Positions 33,673-42,858 of a stretch of DNA of 64,000 bases are shown in pieces. The translations under genes and the position numbers were made by a program. The number at the start of each line of letters is the position of its first letter. The first letter of the stretch is position 1. Source of the stretch: 3107 sp965216225 (GTDB taxonomy: Bacteria; Pseudomonadota; Alphaproteobacteria; Rhodobacterales; Rhodobacteraceae); the NCBI GenBank assembly GCA_965216225.1, contig CBDCFF010000025.1:60269-124268 (forward strand). The letters are read 5' to 3'. Under the pieces are notes generated by a model. It searched no databases. It had not been told where the DNA came from and saw nothing but the letters and a program-made list of their open reading frames with translations.

Positions 33673-34737
33673 TCAGGTCACTTTTCCGCGCGCGTCAATC
33701 GGAAGCACGGCCATTGCGCCCTTTTCCCGCCTCAGCCACACGTAATCCAGCATGTTGGACACGACACAGATGTGATTTGGGACGATGCTCACCTGGTCTC
33801 CGACCTCGAACCTGTCATCGGGACCGCAGTGAATGATCCCGTGCTCTTCGTTCAGACCGGCAATTCGCGCCTGCGGGTGTCCGGGCATGTATCCGAAACC
33901 GTCAAGGCCAAGCAGATCGGAGGTGAGAACCTTGGACCCGGCATCAATGATTGCCCTGGTCCCGGTCGGGACGCTGAGCACGGTGGCCACGACCCGCGCC
34001 GCACAGTCGTCCCATGTGCAGGTTTGCCGTTCCACCAGCGACCGGTCGTTGTAGATGTAGGTGCCGGCGCGATATTCGGTGAGCACTCCGCCGGTGTCGG
34101 CCCGCCACATGTCGGGCGACCCGCCCGATGAGATAACCGGACACCTGATGCCATGGGCTTCGATCCCGGCTCTGGCGGATTGCATGAAGTCCAGCACATC
34201 GCCTTGACCGGCGGCTGCCGGATAGGTCATCAACCCGCCGAATCCCGGGCCCAGGCGCGCGGCAATTCTTCGGGAGAGCGCAACTGCGGCTTCGGGTGTC
34301 TGCACACCACAGCGTCCGCCGCCGGTGTCACACTCGACCAGAACCGTCAGGGGGCGCCGCGCGGTTGCAAAGGCGCTGGCCAACCCGTCTGCAACTGCGG
34401 CGCTGTCGGCCACCACCGACAGCGCCCCGACTTTCCCGGCCAGGGCGCGAAGGCGTGCAAGTTTCGCATCCCCGATGATATTGCAGGTGATGAGGATGTC
34501 GCCGATGCCGGCATCCGCCATCACTTCGGCCTCGCCGATCTTCTGACAATTGATCCCCGTTGCCCCGGCGGCGATCTGGGCCTTTGCGAAATGGATGCTC
34601 TTGTGTGTCTTGACATGCGGGCGGAGCTTCAGACCCCGGTCATTGCAATGCGCCTGAAACCGGGCGATGTTTCGCAGCGCCGCCTTTTCATCAATTACCA
34701 GCGCGGGGGTTTCGATTTCAACCGGTTTCCGGGTCAT
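33673..34737 (-). CDS. D-serine dehydratase/D-threonine aldolase-like PLP enzyme (DSD1 family)
   Basis: 354 aa fold-type III PLP protein. The Schiff-base lysine is K43 in LRPHVKTHKS; zinc ligands fit the C-terminal NHICVVSN block; SSGGSPDMW is a family signature. These enzymes deaminate D-serine or cleave D-threonine-type substrates with a metal cofactor. It is last in the ABC importer operon and overlaps the M81 peptidase gene by 20 nt. Exact substrate is not deducible. Confidence 0.9.
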   Translation of the reverse strand: MTRKPVEIETPALVIDEKAALRNIARFQAHCNDRGLKLRPHVKTHKSIHFAKAQIAAGATGINCQKIGEAEVMADAGIGDILITCNIIGDAKLARLRALAGKVGALSVVADSAAVADGLASAFATARRPLTVLVECDTGGGRCGVQTPEAAVALSRRIAARLGPGFGGLMTYPAAAGQGDVLDFMQSARAGIEAHGIRCPVISSGGSPDMWRADTGGVLTEYRAGTYIYNDRSLVERQTCTWDDCAARVVATVLSVPTGTRAIIDAGSKVLTSDLLGLDGFGYMPGHPQARIAGLNEEHGIIHCGPDDRFEVGDQVSIVPNHICVVSNMLDYVWLRREKGAMAVLPIDARGKVT

Positions 34738-36193
34738 GGGGATTCTCCAGCAGCGGCCAGATTTTCCGACGCAGGTTGCGATAGCCGTTTGTCACGGGAT
34801 TGTTCGGATAGGGGCCTTCGACGGTGGCATAGAGGATCTCGGGCGCAATCCTCGAAAACGCATCGTGGAAGTGATTGGTGGATTTCACCACGAGCATCGC
34901 CTTTGCCGTCGGGTCGATACCAAGATTCGAGAAGACATCCGGATTGAATACTTGGCTGCGCACGGTGTTCAGGATCACGTCGATGCCACCGACCTCGATC
35001 CAGACGCTGTCGCCAAGCGGCACCACGCTTTCACCGAAACTCTGGACGGCGTCGGGCACGATGCGGCGCACGGTGATGCAGGCGTCGATAGGCTCGCCGC
35101 CCACAGGAGACATCTTGCCGCCGAAGCGCAGTTGCAGACATGCGCCTTCGCCTGCCGACATGCTGGTACGCACGGCGATGGGATCCCAGATCGTCGCCAG
35201 GGCCGCATTCCCGATGTTCCGGGCCATCATCTCGCGCAGGATGATCGTGGAATCCCCCGGCACGCCGCCGCCGGGATTATCCCAGACATCGGCGATGACC
35301 ACCGGGCCTTCGGCCGCTGCAAGCGCCCTGTCGAGCGCCTCTTCCGGCGACAGGAAATCCGGTCGCGTCGTCCCCCGCAGCGAGAACAGCTCCATGCCGA
35401 GCCTGCGGGCTAGTTCGTCACCTTCGTTTTTGGCGTCGTCCGTTATCACGATGATCCTGGCGCCGAGATCGGGCACATCGCCGGCCATGAACCCGTGGAT
35501 GACCGAAACCGAAAGGATGTTTCCGCGTCCCTCAAGGGCTTTCAGCCGATCGACAAAGCTGCGCATCGGCTCCCGGCTCGTGGGAAGAACCTCGATCATC
35601 TTGCAGTCGAATGTCGAGATCACGGGCGCAATCCGCCCGGCATCGGTGTTTTTGACCAGATCAATCAGGTTCCCGGCGGTCTCGACGAAATCCGTATGGG
35701 GAAATTCCTTGAAAACCGTGATCAGGTCGGTGCCCTCCAGCCGCTTTTTCGACAGGTGGCTGTGCGGGTCGAAGGTGACGCCGATGATCGTGCCGGGCCC
35801 GACGATGGCGCGAACCGCTTCGATCAGTTCGCCTTCGCAGTCGAGGCAGCCCTGAGACACCATGGCGCCGTGGAGGCCAAGCAACACGATGTCGATGGGC
35901 AGCGCCGCGCGGAGTTCTTCGAGAAGCTGATCGCGCAGAAACTCCCAGGTGCGCTGATTGACGATCCCCCCCGGCTCGGCCCAGGTCGCCGTGCCCTCGA
36001 TCAGCGTCCATCCCAATTCGGCGGCCCTGCTCCGGGCGACGGGATAGATCGCGCTGCACAGGGTCGGCGTCGGGGGATGCTGCCCCGGCGGCGCGAAAAA
36101 GCTGTCCTTGAAGTCCTGCAAATTGGTTCGCAACGGCGAAAACATGTTGGATTCGGTCGCTATGGAGCCGAGGAAAACGCGCTTCTGATCCAT
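34718..36193 (-). CDS. M81 family metallopeptidase (MlrC-like)
   Basis: 491 aa. MlrC N-terminal domain with the metal motifs DPHSHLSKK and FPHTDFVE, and GLHGAMVSQGCLDCEGEL; the MlrC C-terminal domain follows (IADVWDNPGGGVPGD). MlrC cleaves short linear peptides in microcystin degradation; many relatives act on other small amides. Start codon overlaps the stop of the upstream ATPase gene (TAATG), so it is coupled to peptide import. Confidence 0.92.
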   Translation of the reverse strand: MDQKRVFLGSIATESNMFSPLRTNLQDFKDSFFAPPGQHPPTPTLCSAIYPVARSRAAELGWTLIEGTATWAEPGGIVNQRTWEFLRDQLLEELRAALPIDIVLLGLHGAMVSQGCLDCEGELIEAVRAIVGPGTIIGVTFDPHSHLSKKRLEGTDLITVFKEFPHTDFVETAGNLIDLVKNTDAGRIAPVISTFDCKMIEVLPTSREPMRSFVDRLKALEGRGNILSVSVIHGFMAGDVPDLGARIIVITDDAKNEGDELARRLGMELFSLRGTTRPDFLSPEEALDRALAAAEGPVVIADVWDNPGGGVPGDSTIILREMMARNIGNAALATIWDPIAVRTSMSAGEGACLQLRFGGKMSPVGGEPIDACITVRRIVPDAVQSFGESVVPLGDSVWIEVGGIDVILNTVRSQVFNPDVFSNLGIDPTAKAMLVVKSTNHFHDAFSRIAPEILYATVEGPYPNNPVTNGYRNLRRKIWPLLENPHDPETG

Positions 36194-36999
36194 TACGCCA
36201 CCCTTGTCGCGATACGCGGAATCGAGGCCAGAAGCGCGCGCGTATACTCATGCTGCGGCGCTTCGAATATCTGCCGCTTGTCCCCCATTTCCACAATCTT
36301 TCCCTTCAACATGACCGCTACCCGGTCGCTGACATGGCGAACGACGCCAAGGTCGTGACTGATGAACAGCATCGACACGCCGCTTTCGCGCTGAAGTTTC
36401 TTTATCAGATTCAGAACCTGCGCCTGGATTGATACGTCGAGCGCCGAGACCGCCTCGTCCGCAATGACCAGCCGTGGCGTCAGAATCATCACCCTGGCAA
36501 TGCCGATGCGCTGGCGCTGACCGCCGGAGAACTCATGCGGATAGCGCTGCATCGCCTTCGGGTCCATGCCCACAAGCTCCAGCGTTGCGGCGATCCGGGC
36601 GCGCGCTTCTGCCCGGTCGCGGGCAAGTTTGTGAATGAAAAGCGGCTCTGCCAGTGTCTGCTCGATGCTCAGGCGCGGATTGAGCGAGGCGAAGGGATCC
36701 TGAAAGATCATCTGGATTTCCCGCCGCAGGGGCCGGAATGCGGCGGGCGGCATTTTCAGAATGTCCCGCCCGTCGAAGATCGCTTCGCCGCTGGTCGCTT
36801 TTTCAAGTCGGGTCAGGGTGCGTCCGACGGTGGACTTGCCGCAACCGCTTTCGCCGACAAGGCTCAGGACCTCTCCCTCGTGGATGTCGAACGAGACCCC
36901 GTCAACTGCCCTGAGCACGGTTTTCCGGCGCAGGAGTCCGGCCCTGCCGATCCGGAAATAAGTCTTCAGTTCGCGCAATTCCAACAGGGGCCGGTTCAT
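36193..36999 (-). CDS. Peptide-type ABC importer ATPase (DppF/OppF-like)
   Basis: 268 aa. Walker A GESGCGKST, signature SGGQRQR, Walker B LVIADEAVSALD, and the oligopeptide C-terminal extension (APQHEYTRALLASIP). The start at 36999 overlaps the preceding ATPase stop (ATGA); a longer in-frame start inside the neighbour was rejected. Confidence 0.95.
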   Translation of the reverse strand: MNRPLLELRELKTYFRIGRAGLLRRKTVLRAVDGVSFDIHEGEVLSLVGESGCGKSTVGRTLTRLEKATSGEAIFDGRDILKMPPAAFRPLRREIQMIFQDPFASLNPRLSIEQTLAEPLFIHKLARDRAEARARIAATLELVGMDPKAMQRYPHEFSGGQRQRIGIARVMILTPRLVIADEAVSALDVSIQAQVLNLIKKLQRESGVSMLFISHDLGVVRHVSDRVAVMLKGKIVEMGDKRQIFEAPQHEYTRALLASIPRIATRVA

Positions 37000-37970
37000 G
37001 CGCGGGCTCCTTGCGGGAAATGGCAGCGCACGAAATGGGCTGCGGCGACGGCCACCGAACCGGGATTGTCGCCCTTGCACCGATCCTGCGCCAGAGCGCA
37101 GCGCGGATGAAACGCACAGCCGGTCAGCGCCTCGTCGATGGTGGGCACCCGGCCCGGAATGGCCCTGAGCCATTCCACATCGCGATCGACCGCAGGAATG
37201 GAGCCAAGCAGGCCAAGGGTATAGGGATGGCTCATGTTCGAAAAAAGCTCGGCGGTCGTCGCTTCCTCGACGATCCTGCCGCGATACATGACGGCCACCT
37301 TGTCACAGGTTTCGGAAATCACACCCAGATCGTGCGAGATCATGACGATGGCCGTGCCGGTGCGCTTTTGCAGATTGCGCATCAGGTCCAGCACTTCCTT
37401 CTGCACCGTGACATCAAGCGCCGTGGTGGGTTCATCGGCGATGATGAGTTTCGGATCGCAGGCCAGGGCCATGGCGATCATGACCCGTTGCCGCTGCCCG
37501 CCGGACATCTGGTGCGGATAGCTGTGGACGCGCTGCGCCGGTTCGGGGATGCGCACGAGCTCCAGCAACTCCAGCACCCGGTCATGCGCCTGTCTTCTTG
37601 ACATGGCGCGATGCTGAAGAAGGGTTTCGCCGATCTGATCGCCGATCCGGTAGACCGGGTTCAGGCTGGTCATCGGCTCCTGAAATATCATCGCCATCTG
37701 CTCTCCCATCACGGTGCGGCGTTCCGCCGGAGTGAGAGCCAGCAGATCCAGGCCGTCGAAATGGATCGACCCGCCCGCGATCCGCACCGCCGTGCCTTCG
37801 AGAAGCCCCATGATCGCCAGTGCGGTCAGGCTTTTGCCGCAACCGCTTTCGCCGACGATGCCGAGTGTTTCATTCGCCTCGACCGAAAACGAGATACCCT
37901 GCACGACGGGCAGCAGCTTTCCGCCCGTGGCGATGCCGATTTCCAGGTCATTCACGTCCAACAGCGCCAT
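36996..37970 (-). CDS. Peptide-type ABC importer ATPase (DppD/OppD-like)
   Basis: 324 aa. Walker A GESGCGKSL, signature MSGGQRQR, Walker B LIIADEPTTALDVT, and the cysteine-bearing oligo/dipeptide C-terminal domain (GCAFHPRCALAQDRC) expected to hold an Fe-S or zinc site. It pairs with the next gene as a heterodimer. Confidence 0.95.
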   Translation of the reverse strand: MALLDVNDLEIGIATGGKLLPVVQGISFSVEANETLGIVGESGCGKSLTALAIMGLLEGTAVRIAGGSIHFDGLDLLALTPAERRTVMGEQMAMIFQEPMTSLNPVYRIGDQIGETLLQHRAMSRRQAHDRVLELLELVRIPEPAQRVHSYPHQMSGGQRQRVMIAMALACDPKLIIADEPTTALDVTVQKEVLDLMRNLQKRTGTAIVMISHDLGVISETCDKVAVMYRGRIVEEATTAELFSNMSHPYTLGLLGSIPAVDRDVEWLRAIPGRVPTIDEALTGCAFHPRCALAQDRCKGDNPGSVAVAAAHFVRCHFPQGARA

Positions 37971-37973
37971 GTC

Positions 37974-38825
37974 TCAGACCCCCGCAATGTCGTCCCTGAA
38001 CCGCGGGTCGATGCTGTCGCGCATCGCATCGCCGACGAGGTTCATGGAAAAGACGGAAAGGATGATCAGAGCCCCCGGAAAGATCAGCAGCCAGGGCGCG
38101 CGGGTGACGTAGATGCGTTCCTCGCTCAGCATGTTGCCCCAGCTTGGCACTTCCGGCGGCAGACCCAGCCCCAGAAAGTCGAGCGCCGCGGCCTGCAACT
38201 GCGCGAAGGCGAAGATGAAACTCGCCTGCACCAGCAGCGGCGAGACGAGATTGGGCAGGATATGCCGGAAGAGGATGGAGGCATGTCCCGCGCCCGTGCA
38301 GATCGCGGCATCGACGAAAACCTCGCCCTTCAGTTTCAGCGTCATGCCGAACAGTATGCGCGCCGTGGTCGTGGCGTAAACGATGCCGATCACGATAATC
38401 GTGTTCATCACGCTGCGTTCCAGAAGCGTCATCAGCACCAGCGCCAGCAGCAGCGCCGGGAAAGCCATCAGAACGTCGATCAGTCGCATCAGCACATGAC
38501 CAAGCCGGGTGAAGTAGGCCGACAACATGCCGACAAGACCACCGGCGACCAACGCCACCACAACGCTGCCCAGCCCGATCAACACCGCCATCCGCGCGCC
38601 GTAGATGGCGCGGGAAAGCGAATCCCGCCCGAAATGGTCGGTGCCGAAGAGATAAGGCCAGCCGGGTTCGGACAGGCGGACCACCGGATCGAATTCCAGC
38701 GGGTCGAACGGCGCAAGGAGCGGCGCGCCGAGCGCGGCGACACCCACGACGACAAGCCAGATCAGGCCTGCCGTCGCCAGACGGCGGCTGCGGAAGACGG
38801 AAAGGAACGAAGACAGCGCCGTCAT
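37974..38825 (-). CDS. Peptide-type ABC importer permease (DppC-like)
   Basis: 283 aa inner-membrane permease with the DppC/OppC N-terminal motif (YLFGTDHFGRDSLSR), five or six helices and the EAA loop region DAAICTGAGHASILFRHILP that docks the ATPase. It overlaps the preceding permease gene by 4 nt and ends 3 nt before the DppD-like gene. Confidence 0.95.
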   Translation of the reverse strand: MTALSSFLSVFRSRRLATAGLIWLVVVGVAALGAPLLAPFDPLEFDPVVRLSEPGWPYLFGTDHFGRDSLSRAIYGARMAVLIGLGSVVVALVAGGLVGMLSAYFTRLGHVLMRLIDVLMAFPALLLALVLMTLLERSVMNTIIVIGIVYATTTARILFGMTLKLKGEVFVDAAICTGAGHASILFRHILPNLVSPLLVQASFIFAFAQLQAAALDFLGLGLPPEVPSWGNMLSEERIYVTRAPWLLIFPGALIILSVFSMNLVGDAMRDSIDPRFRDDIAGV

Positions 38826-39793
38826 TTCAGGGACACCCTCGGATCAAGGCGGGCATAGGCGAGGTCCACCAGCAGATTGACGATCATGTAGAAGACCACG
38901 ATGATCAGGATGACGCCCTGAATGACCGGATAGTCGCGCCGCAGGATTGATTGCACCACCAGACGACCTATTCCGGGCAGGGAAAAGACGGTCTCCGTCA
39001 CCACCGCTTCGCTGACCAGTGCGGCGAAGGTAAAGCCGAACGCCGCAGCAACGGCGATAAGCGCGTTGCGGAAGATGTGCCTGATCGCCACGCGCACAGG
39101 GTGCAATCCCTTGGCGCGGGCGGTGCGCACATGATCCTCGCGCGAAACGTCGAGCATGGAGGCGCGAACCAGGCGGATGATGAGCGCCGCGTTCGGCGCG
39201 GCAAGGGTGAGGCTGGGCAGAATCAGGTAACGCAGGTTCAGCACACCGCCATCGTCGGTGAGCGAGGGGAAGCCGGAAGAGGGAAACCAGCCCAGCCCGA
39301 CCGCGAAAATCAGGATCAGATAGAGACCCAGCCAGAAGGTCGGCACGGAAGCAAGCAACATGGCCCCGCCCGACGTGAACTGATCCACCCACGACCCGTG
39401 GCGAGTGGCGGCGATGATGCCGGTGGGAACGCCGAAAACGACGATCCAGAACATTGTCATGCTCGCCAGAAGGACAGAGGTTTCGGCGCCATCGCCAATC
39501 ACCGACAGGACCGGTGTGCGGAAAAATACCGAGGTGCCGAGATCGCCCCGGATGACATTGCCGAGCCACAGGAGGTATTGCTCCCACAGGGGTTCATCGA
39601 GGCCAAGCTCATGCACAAGCTCCGCCACTTGTTCGGGGGTCGCCGCATCGCCCAGCAGGATCGAGGCCGGGTCGCCCGGAATCAGGTGAATGAACAGAAA
39701 GATCAGGATCGAGGCCGCCAGCAGCGTGGGAACCAGGGTCAGGACTCTGTTCAGCGTATAGACGAGCATGGAGCGGGGGCCTGCTGCGGACAT
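38822..39793 (-). CDS. Peptide-type ABC importer permease (DppB-like)
   Basis: 323 aa. The N-terminal helix and motif LIPGDPASILLGDAATPEQV are typical of DppB/OppB; the EAA loop is HVRTARAKGLHPVRVAIRH. It lies after a strong hairpin that separates it from the binding-protein gene. Confidence 0.95.
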   Translation of the reverse strand: MSAAGPRSMLVYTLNRVLTLVPTLLAASILIFLFIHLIPGDPASILLGDAATPEQVAELVHELGLDEPLWEQYLLWLGNVIRGDLGTSVFFRTPVLSVIGDGAETSVLLASMTMFWIVVFGVPTGIIAATRHGSWVDQFTSGGAMLLASVPTFWLGLYLILIFAVGLGWFPSSGFPSLTDDGGVLNLRYLILPSLTLAAPNAALIIRLVRASMLDVSREDHVRTARAKGLHPVRVAIRHIFRNALIAVAAAFGFTFAALVSEAVVTETVFSLPGIGRLVVQSILRRDYPVIQGVILIIVVFYMIVNLLVDLAYARLDPRVSLK

Positions 39794-39798
39794 AGTTC

Positions 39799-39837
39799 GG
39801 CCTCCCCCGCCCCGTTGAGTGAGGGGCGGGGGAGGCC
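39799..39837 (-). promoter_or_regulatory. Perfect 15-bp stem-loop between binding-protein and permease genes
   Basis: Arms GGCCTCCCCCGCCCC (39799-39813) and complement (39823-39837), 9-nt loop, no T-tract. It sits between the substrate-binding protein stop and the permease start. Such intercistronic hairpins protect upstream mRNA and allow the binding protein to be made in excess. Confidence 0.8.
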
Positions 39838-39849
39838 TGGGAGTATGCC

Positions 39850-41391
39850 TTACTTCGAGACGTTCCAGAAGTGTGGCCAGATCAGGGTTGCCTCGCCGAG
39901 GCCGTCAAGTGCGGGCGACGCGATGTTGTAGGTGTAGACATCGCCGGTTTTCATTGTCGGCACCTGTTCGTAGATCAGGGCCTGAATCTCGGCCCAGATC
40001 GCCTGACGCTCCGCCGGGTCGGAACTTGCCGTGAAACGGGCTTTCAACGCGGCTTTTTCAGGGGTGCTCCACCAACCGGGATAATTGTCGTTCATCACGG
40101 AGATCAGGATCGGGTCGGGCACGAAGCCATGATGGGTAAAGAACAGATCCCACTGGTCGGGTTGGGCGCGCTTCTCGATCAGGGTCGCCCAGTCATAGAC
40201 CTGAAGGTCGATGTTGAACCCGGCCTGCGCCAGTTGCCTAGTGTAGACGATCGCGGTGTCGTAGTGGAACGGGTAGTTCGTCGAGACCATGAACTTGATC
40301 GGCTCGCCGGTGTAACCCGCTGCCTTGGCCATGGCGCGCGCCTTGTCCGCATCGCCCATGCTGAAATGTTCGACGCCAGCATCGGTGTACCAGACATTGC
40401 CTTCCGGCAGGAACGAGCCGTTCGCCCGCCACAGCCCTTCGGGGCCGATCGCCACCTGCAACGCCGGGGTCTTGTCCAGCGCCGTCTGGATCGCCCGCCG
40501 CAACGCGAAGTTATCCCGAAGCGGGCCGTCCTCGGAGTTCATGAACACCAGGCCGAAAATCGGACCGCCATTCAGGATCGTGACCACCGAGGGGTCGGCC
40601 TCTAGCCCGGCATGGAGATCGCCGGGAATGCTTTCGGCATAATCGTAGTCGCCCGCCTTCAGGCCGGCCACCCGGGTGCCGACATCGGGCACGGGGACGA
40701 ATTGCAGCGTGTCGAACTCGGCCACACGGGTGCCGCCATAGCCATCGGCGGCGCCGTCGGGAGAGGCATAGTCGTCAAACCGCACCAGTTCCACATGGCG
40801 GTTCGGCTCCCATTCATTGAACCTGTAGGGGCCGGTGCCGATGTAATTCTCCGGCGCGATCGGCTCCTTGCCTGCGCCCTCGACCACGGAAGCCGGATAG
40901 ATTGCCGGGCCGCCGTTGATGAAGGCCATCAGGTTTTTCCAGGGGCCGAAAGGCTGGGAAAGACTGATGGTGATCTCGTGCTCACCGGTGGCTTCGACGC
41001 CATCGACATTCGCAAACAGAAGACCGCCGCGCGAACCGAACTCGCCCCAGCGGTTCAGCGAGGCCACAACGTCTGCCGAAGTCATGTCCTGCCCATTGTG
41101 GAATTTCACGCCTTCCCGAAGGGAAATCGTGATCGTTTTGCCGTCGGCCGAGACGGTTTCACCGTCGGCAAGCAGGCCGACCGGGGAATTGGACGAATCG
41201 AAAGTGTAAAGCCCTTCGAAGATGTGATGTGCAATCGTCGTGGCCAGGTCGGACGTGACGACGTGCTGGTCTAGGCTGGGCGGTTCGCCAACCGTTGCAT
41301 AGCGCAATGTCCCGTTTGCGAAAGCCATGCCGGCAAGAGCCGTGAAGGCCCCCGCTGCGGCTGCCGATTTCAGCCAGGTTCTGAGATTCAT
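39850..41391 (-). CDS. Peptide-type ABC importer substrate-binding protein (DppA-like)
   Basis: 513 aa from MNLRTWLKSAAAAGAF, with a cleavable signal ending around AFANG. SBP family 5 fold: LREGVKFHNGQDMTSADVVA is the family signature. GGAGGA precedes the ATG. In-frame ATGs in the duplicated leader (up to 41433) were judged secondary. The ligand is probably a peptide, or a peptide-like molecule. It is the first gene of the operon that also encodes the M81 peptidase and DSD1 enzyme. Confidence 0.95.
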   Translation of the reverse strand: MNLRTWLKSAAAAGAFTALAGMAFANGTLRYATVGEPPSLDQHVVTSDLATTIAHHIFEGLYTFDSSNSPVGLLADGETVSADGKTITISLREGVKFHNGQDMTSADVVASLNRWGEFGSRGGLLFANVDGVEATGEHEITISLSQPFGPWKNLMAFINGGPAIYPASVVEGAGKEPIAPENYIGTGPYRFNEWEPNRHVELVRFDDYASPDGAADGYGGTRVAEFDTLQFVPVPDVGTRVAGLKAGDYDYAESIPGDLHAGLEADPSVVTILNGGPIFGLVFMNSEDGPLRDNFALRRAIQTALDKTPALQVAIGPEGLWRANGSFLPEGNVWYTDAGVEHFSMGDADKARAMAKAAGYTGEPIKFMVSTNYPFHYDTAIVYTRQLAQAGFNIDLQVYDWATLIEKRAQPDQWDLFFTHHGFVPDPILISVMNDNYPGWWSTPEKAALKARFTASSDPAERQAIWAEIQALIYEQVPTMKTGDVYTYNIASPALDGLGEATLIWPHFWNVSK

Positions 41392-41401
41392 TGGTTCCTC
41401 C

Positions 41402-41449
41402 TTTGCCATGAGTGCGCTTGCGCGATTTGCCATGAGTGCGCTTGCGCGG
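41402..41449. repeat. 24-bp tandem duplication in the binding-protein leader
   Basis: TTTGCCATGAGTGCGCTTGC and the next four bases occur twice (41402-41425 and 41426-41449), differing only at the last base. It lies between the promoter and the SD, so it lengthens the 5' UTR and adds in-frame ATGs. Confidence 0.93.
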
Positions 41450-41456
41450 ATTGTTT

Positions 41457-41493
41457 TGTAAATTTATTACATCGTTAGTGCGATATTAGTCAA
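41457..41493 (-). promoter_or_regulatory. Promoter of the importer operon with RpiR-type operator over the -10
   Basis: On the minus strand TTGACT (41493-41488) is followed after 18 nt by TAATAA (41469-41464). The -10 lies inside the palindrome TGTAATAAATTTACA (41471-41457), arms TGTAA/TTACA, closely resembling the HexR palindrome (RpiR family). The RpiR gene is about 500 bp away. Binding here would block the -10. Confidence 0.6.
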
Positions 41494-41500
41494 TAGTTTG

Positions 41501-41546
41501 TTGACCTGCCAGGCCGGAACGTACAATTATTTGTAGATAACTTACA
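41501..41546 (+). promoter_or_regulatory. Promoter and second operator for ridA-rpiR-kinase
   Basis: TTGACC (41501-41506), 18-nt spacer, AATTAT (41525-41530). Just downstream lies TGTAGATAACTTACA (41532-41546), a second copy of the TGTAA-n5-TTACA site with one arm mismatch. A further perfect inverted repeat TACAATTATTTGTA spans 41522-41535. Together with the upstream site they suggest one regulator controlling both directions. Confidence 0.5.
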
Positions 41547-41565
41547 TTTATGGAGATTGCCCGGA

Positions 41566-41955
41566 ATGGAAAAAGGCATCCAGCGACTCGATTCGGCCGA
41601 CGCCGCCGCCGGCGGTGCCCGGCGGCCATTTGCCAAGGCGGTGCGCGCGGGGGATTTCGTCTATGTCTCGGGACAGGTTCCGGTCGTGGATGGCGAGATC
41701 ATCACCGGCGGGATCGTGGAGCAGACCGAACAGGTCATGAAAAACATCGTCGCGGTGCTGAAATCCGCGGATTGCGGCCTGGAACATGTGATAAAGGTCA
41801 ATGTCTGGCTGGACGATCCACGCGATTTCACCAGCTTCAACGGCGTCTTCGAGCGCCATTTCCGGGATCACCCGCCAGCCCGCTCGACGGTTCGGGCCGC
41901 GCTCATGATCGACGCGAAGGTTGAAATGGATGTAATCGCCTATAAACCGGAGTAG
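41566..41955 (+). CDS. RidA family enamine/imine deaminase
   Basis: 129 aa from MEKGIQRLDSADAA. Family signatures FVYVSGQVPVV and RSTVRAALMIDAKVEMDVIA, including the conserved arginine near the C-terminus. RidA hydrolyses 2-aminoacrylate and similar enamines produced by PLP dehydratases. GGAGA precedes the ATG; a TTG 9 nt upstream is an alternative. The divergent DSD1 gene could be its source of enamine. Confidence 0.93.
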   Translation: MEKGIQRLDSADAAAGGARRPFAKAVRAGDFVYVSGQVPVVDGEIITGGIVEQTEQVMKNIVAVLKSADCGLEHVIKVNVWLDDPRDFTSFNGVFERHFRDHPPARSTVRAALMIDAKVEMDVIAYKPE

Positions 41956-41975
41956 CCGCGAACAGGGGGAGAGAC

Positions 41976-42854
41976 ATGTCCAGGCCCATCGACATCATAT
42001 CGCAGATGCGCACCCTGGACGGGGTCTTTCCGAAACGCGAACAGCGGGTGGCGGATTTCGTGCTGTCCAATCTGGAGCGCGTGGCCCGGCTGACGCAGAA
42101 CGACATCGCCGAAGCGGCGGGTGTCTCGGTCGCGACGGTGAACCGGTTCTGCCAGACGCTGGGCTGCGAGGGCTTTCGCGATTTCAACATCAGGATCGCC
42201 CAGGGCGTGGCGGTCAGCCTGCAATACCTGGGCGGGCCGAGCCGCACGGATTCCGAATCCGATCAACTCGTCACCCAGGTCTTCGGCGCGCTTGTGGACA
42301 CCCTCAATCTGGCGCGTTCCCAGCTTGACGGCGACGCGCTGGAGCGGGCGGTCTCGGTGCTGGCGAAGGCGAACCGGATTTCCTTTATCGGCGTTGGCGG
42401 CGGTTCGGCCAATGCCGCCCGTGAAGGCGCGAACCGGTTCTTTCGTCTGGGCATTCCCGCCGAGGCCCATGCCGACGGCTATTTTCAGCGGATGCTTGCC
42501 TCGACCCTGACCGGCGGCGATGTCGTCTTTGCCATATCGGCAAGCGGCCACCCGGTGGAACTGCTGGACAGCGTCGCCATCGCCCGGCAGTACGGTGCCG
42601 GATCAATCGGCCTGACCAGAACCGGATCGCCCCTGGCCATGGCCACCGACGTGACCATCGGCATCGACATTCCCGAAGATCAGGACATTTACAAGCCGTC
42701 CGCCTCGCGGCTGGTGTTCATCGCCATTATCGACGTGCTGGCGGCGGGGACGGCGCGGCGACGACCGGAAAGGGTAAAGGAATACCTGCGCCGCATTCGC
42801 ACGTCGCTGCTGCCGTTGTCCGAAGATACCGGCCCCGGCCCGATCGGCGACTGA
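41976..42854 (+). CDS. MurR/RpiR family transcriptional regulator
   Basis: 292 aa. N-terminal helix-turn-helix (LTQNDIAEAAGVSVATVNRF) and C-terminal SIS domain (ISFIGVGGGSANAAREGAN, DVVFAISASGHPVELLD) that binds a sugar phosphate. It lies between ridA and a sugar kinase, so the inducer is probably the kinase product or a related phosphosugar. Target sites are probably the two palindromes in the divergent promoter region. Confidence 0.93.
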   Translation: MSRPIDIISQMRTLDGVFPKREQRVADFVLSNLERVARLTQNDIAEAAGVSVATVNRFCQTLGCEGFRDFNIRIAQGVAVSLQYLGGPSRTDSESDQLVTQVFGALVDTLNLARSQLDGDALERAVSVLAKANRISFIGVGGGSANAAREGANRFFRLGIPAEAHADGYFQRMLASTLTGGDVVFAISASGHPVELLDSVAIARQYGAGSIGLTRTGSPLAMATDVTIGIDIPEDQDIYKPSASRLVFIAIIDVLAAGTARRRPERVKEYLRRIRTSLLPLSEDTGPGPIGD

Positions 42855-42858
42855 ACCG

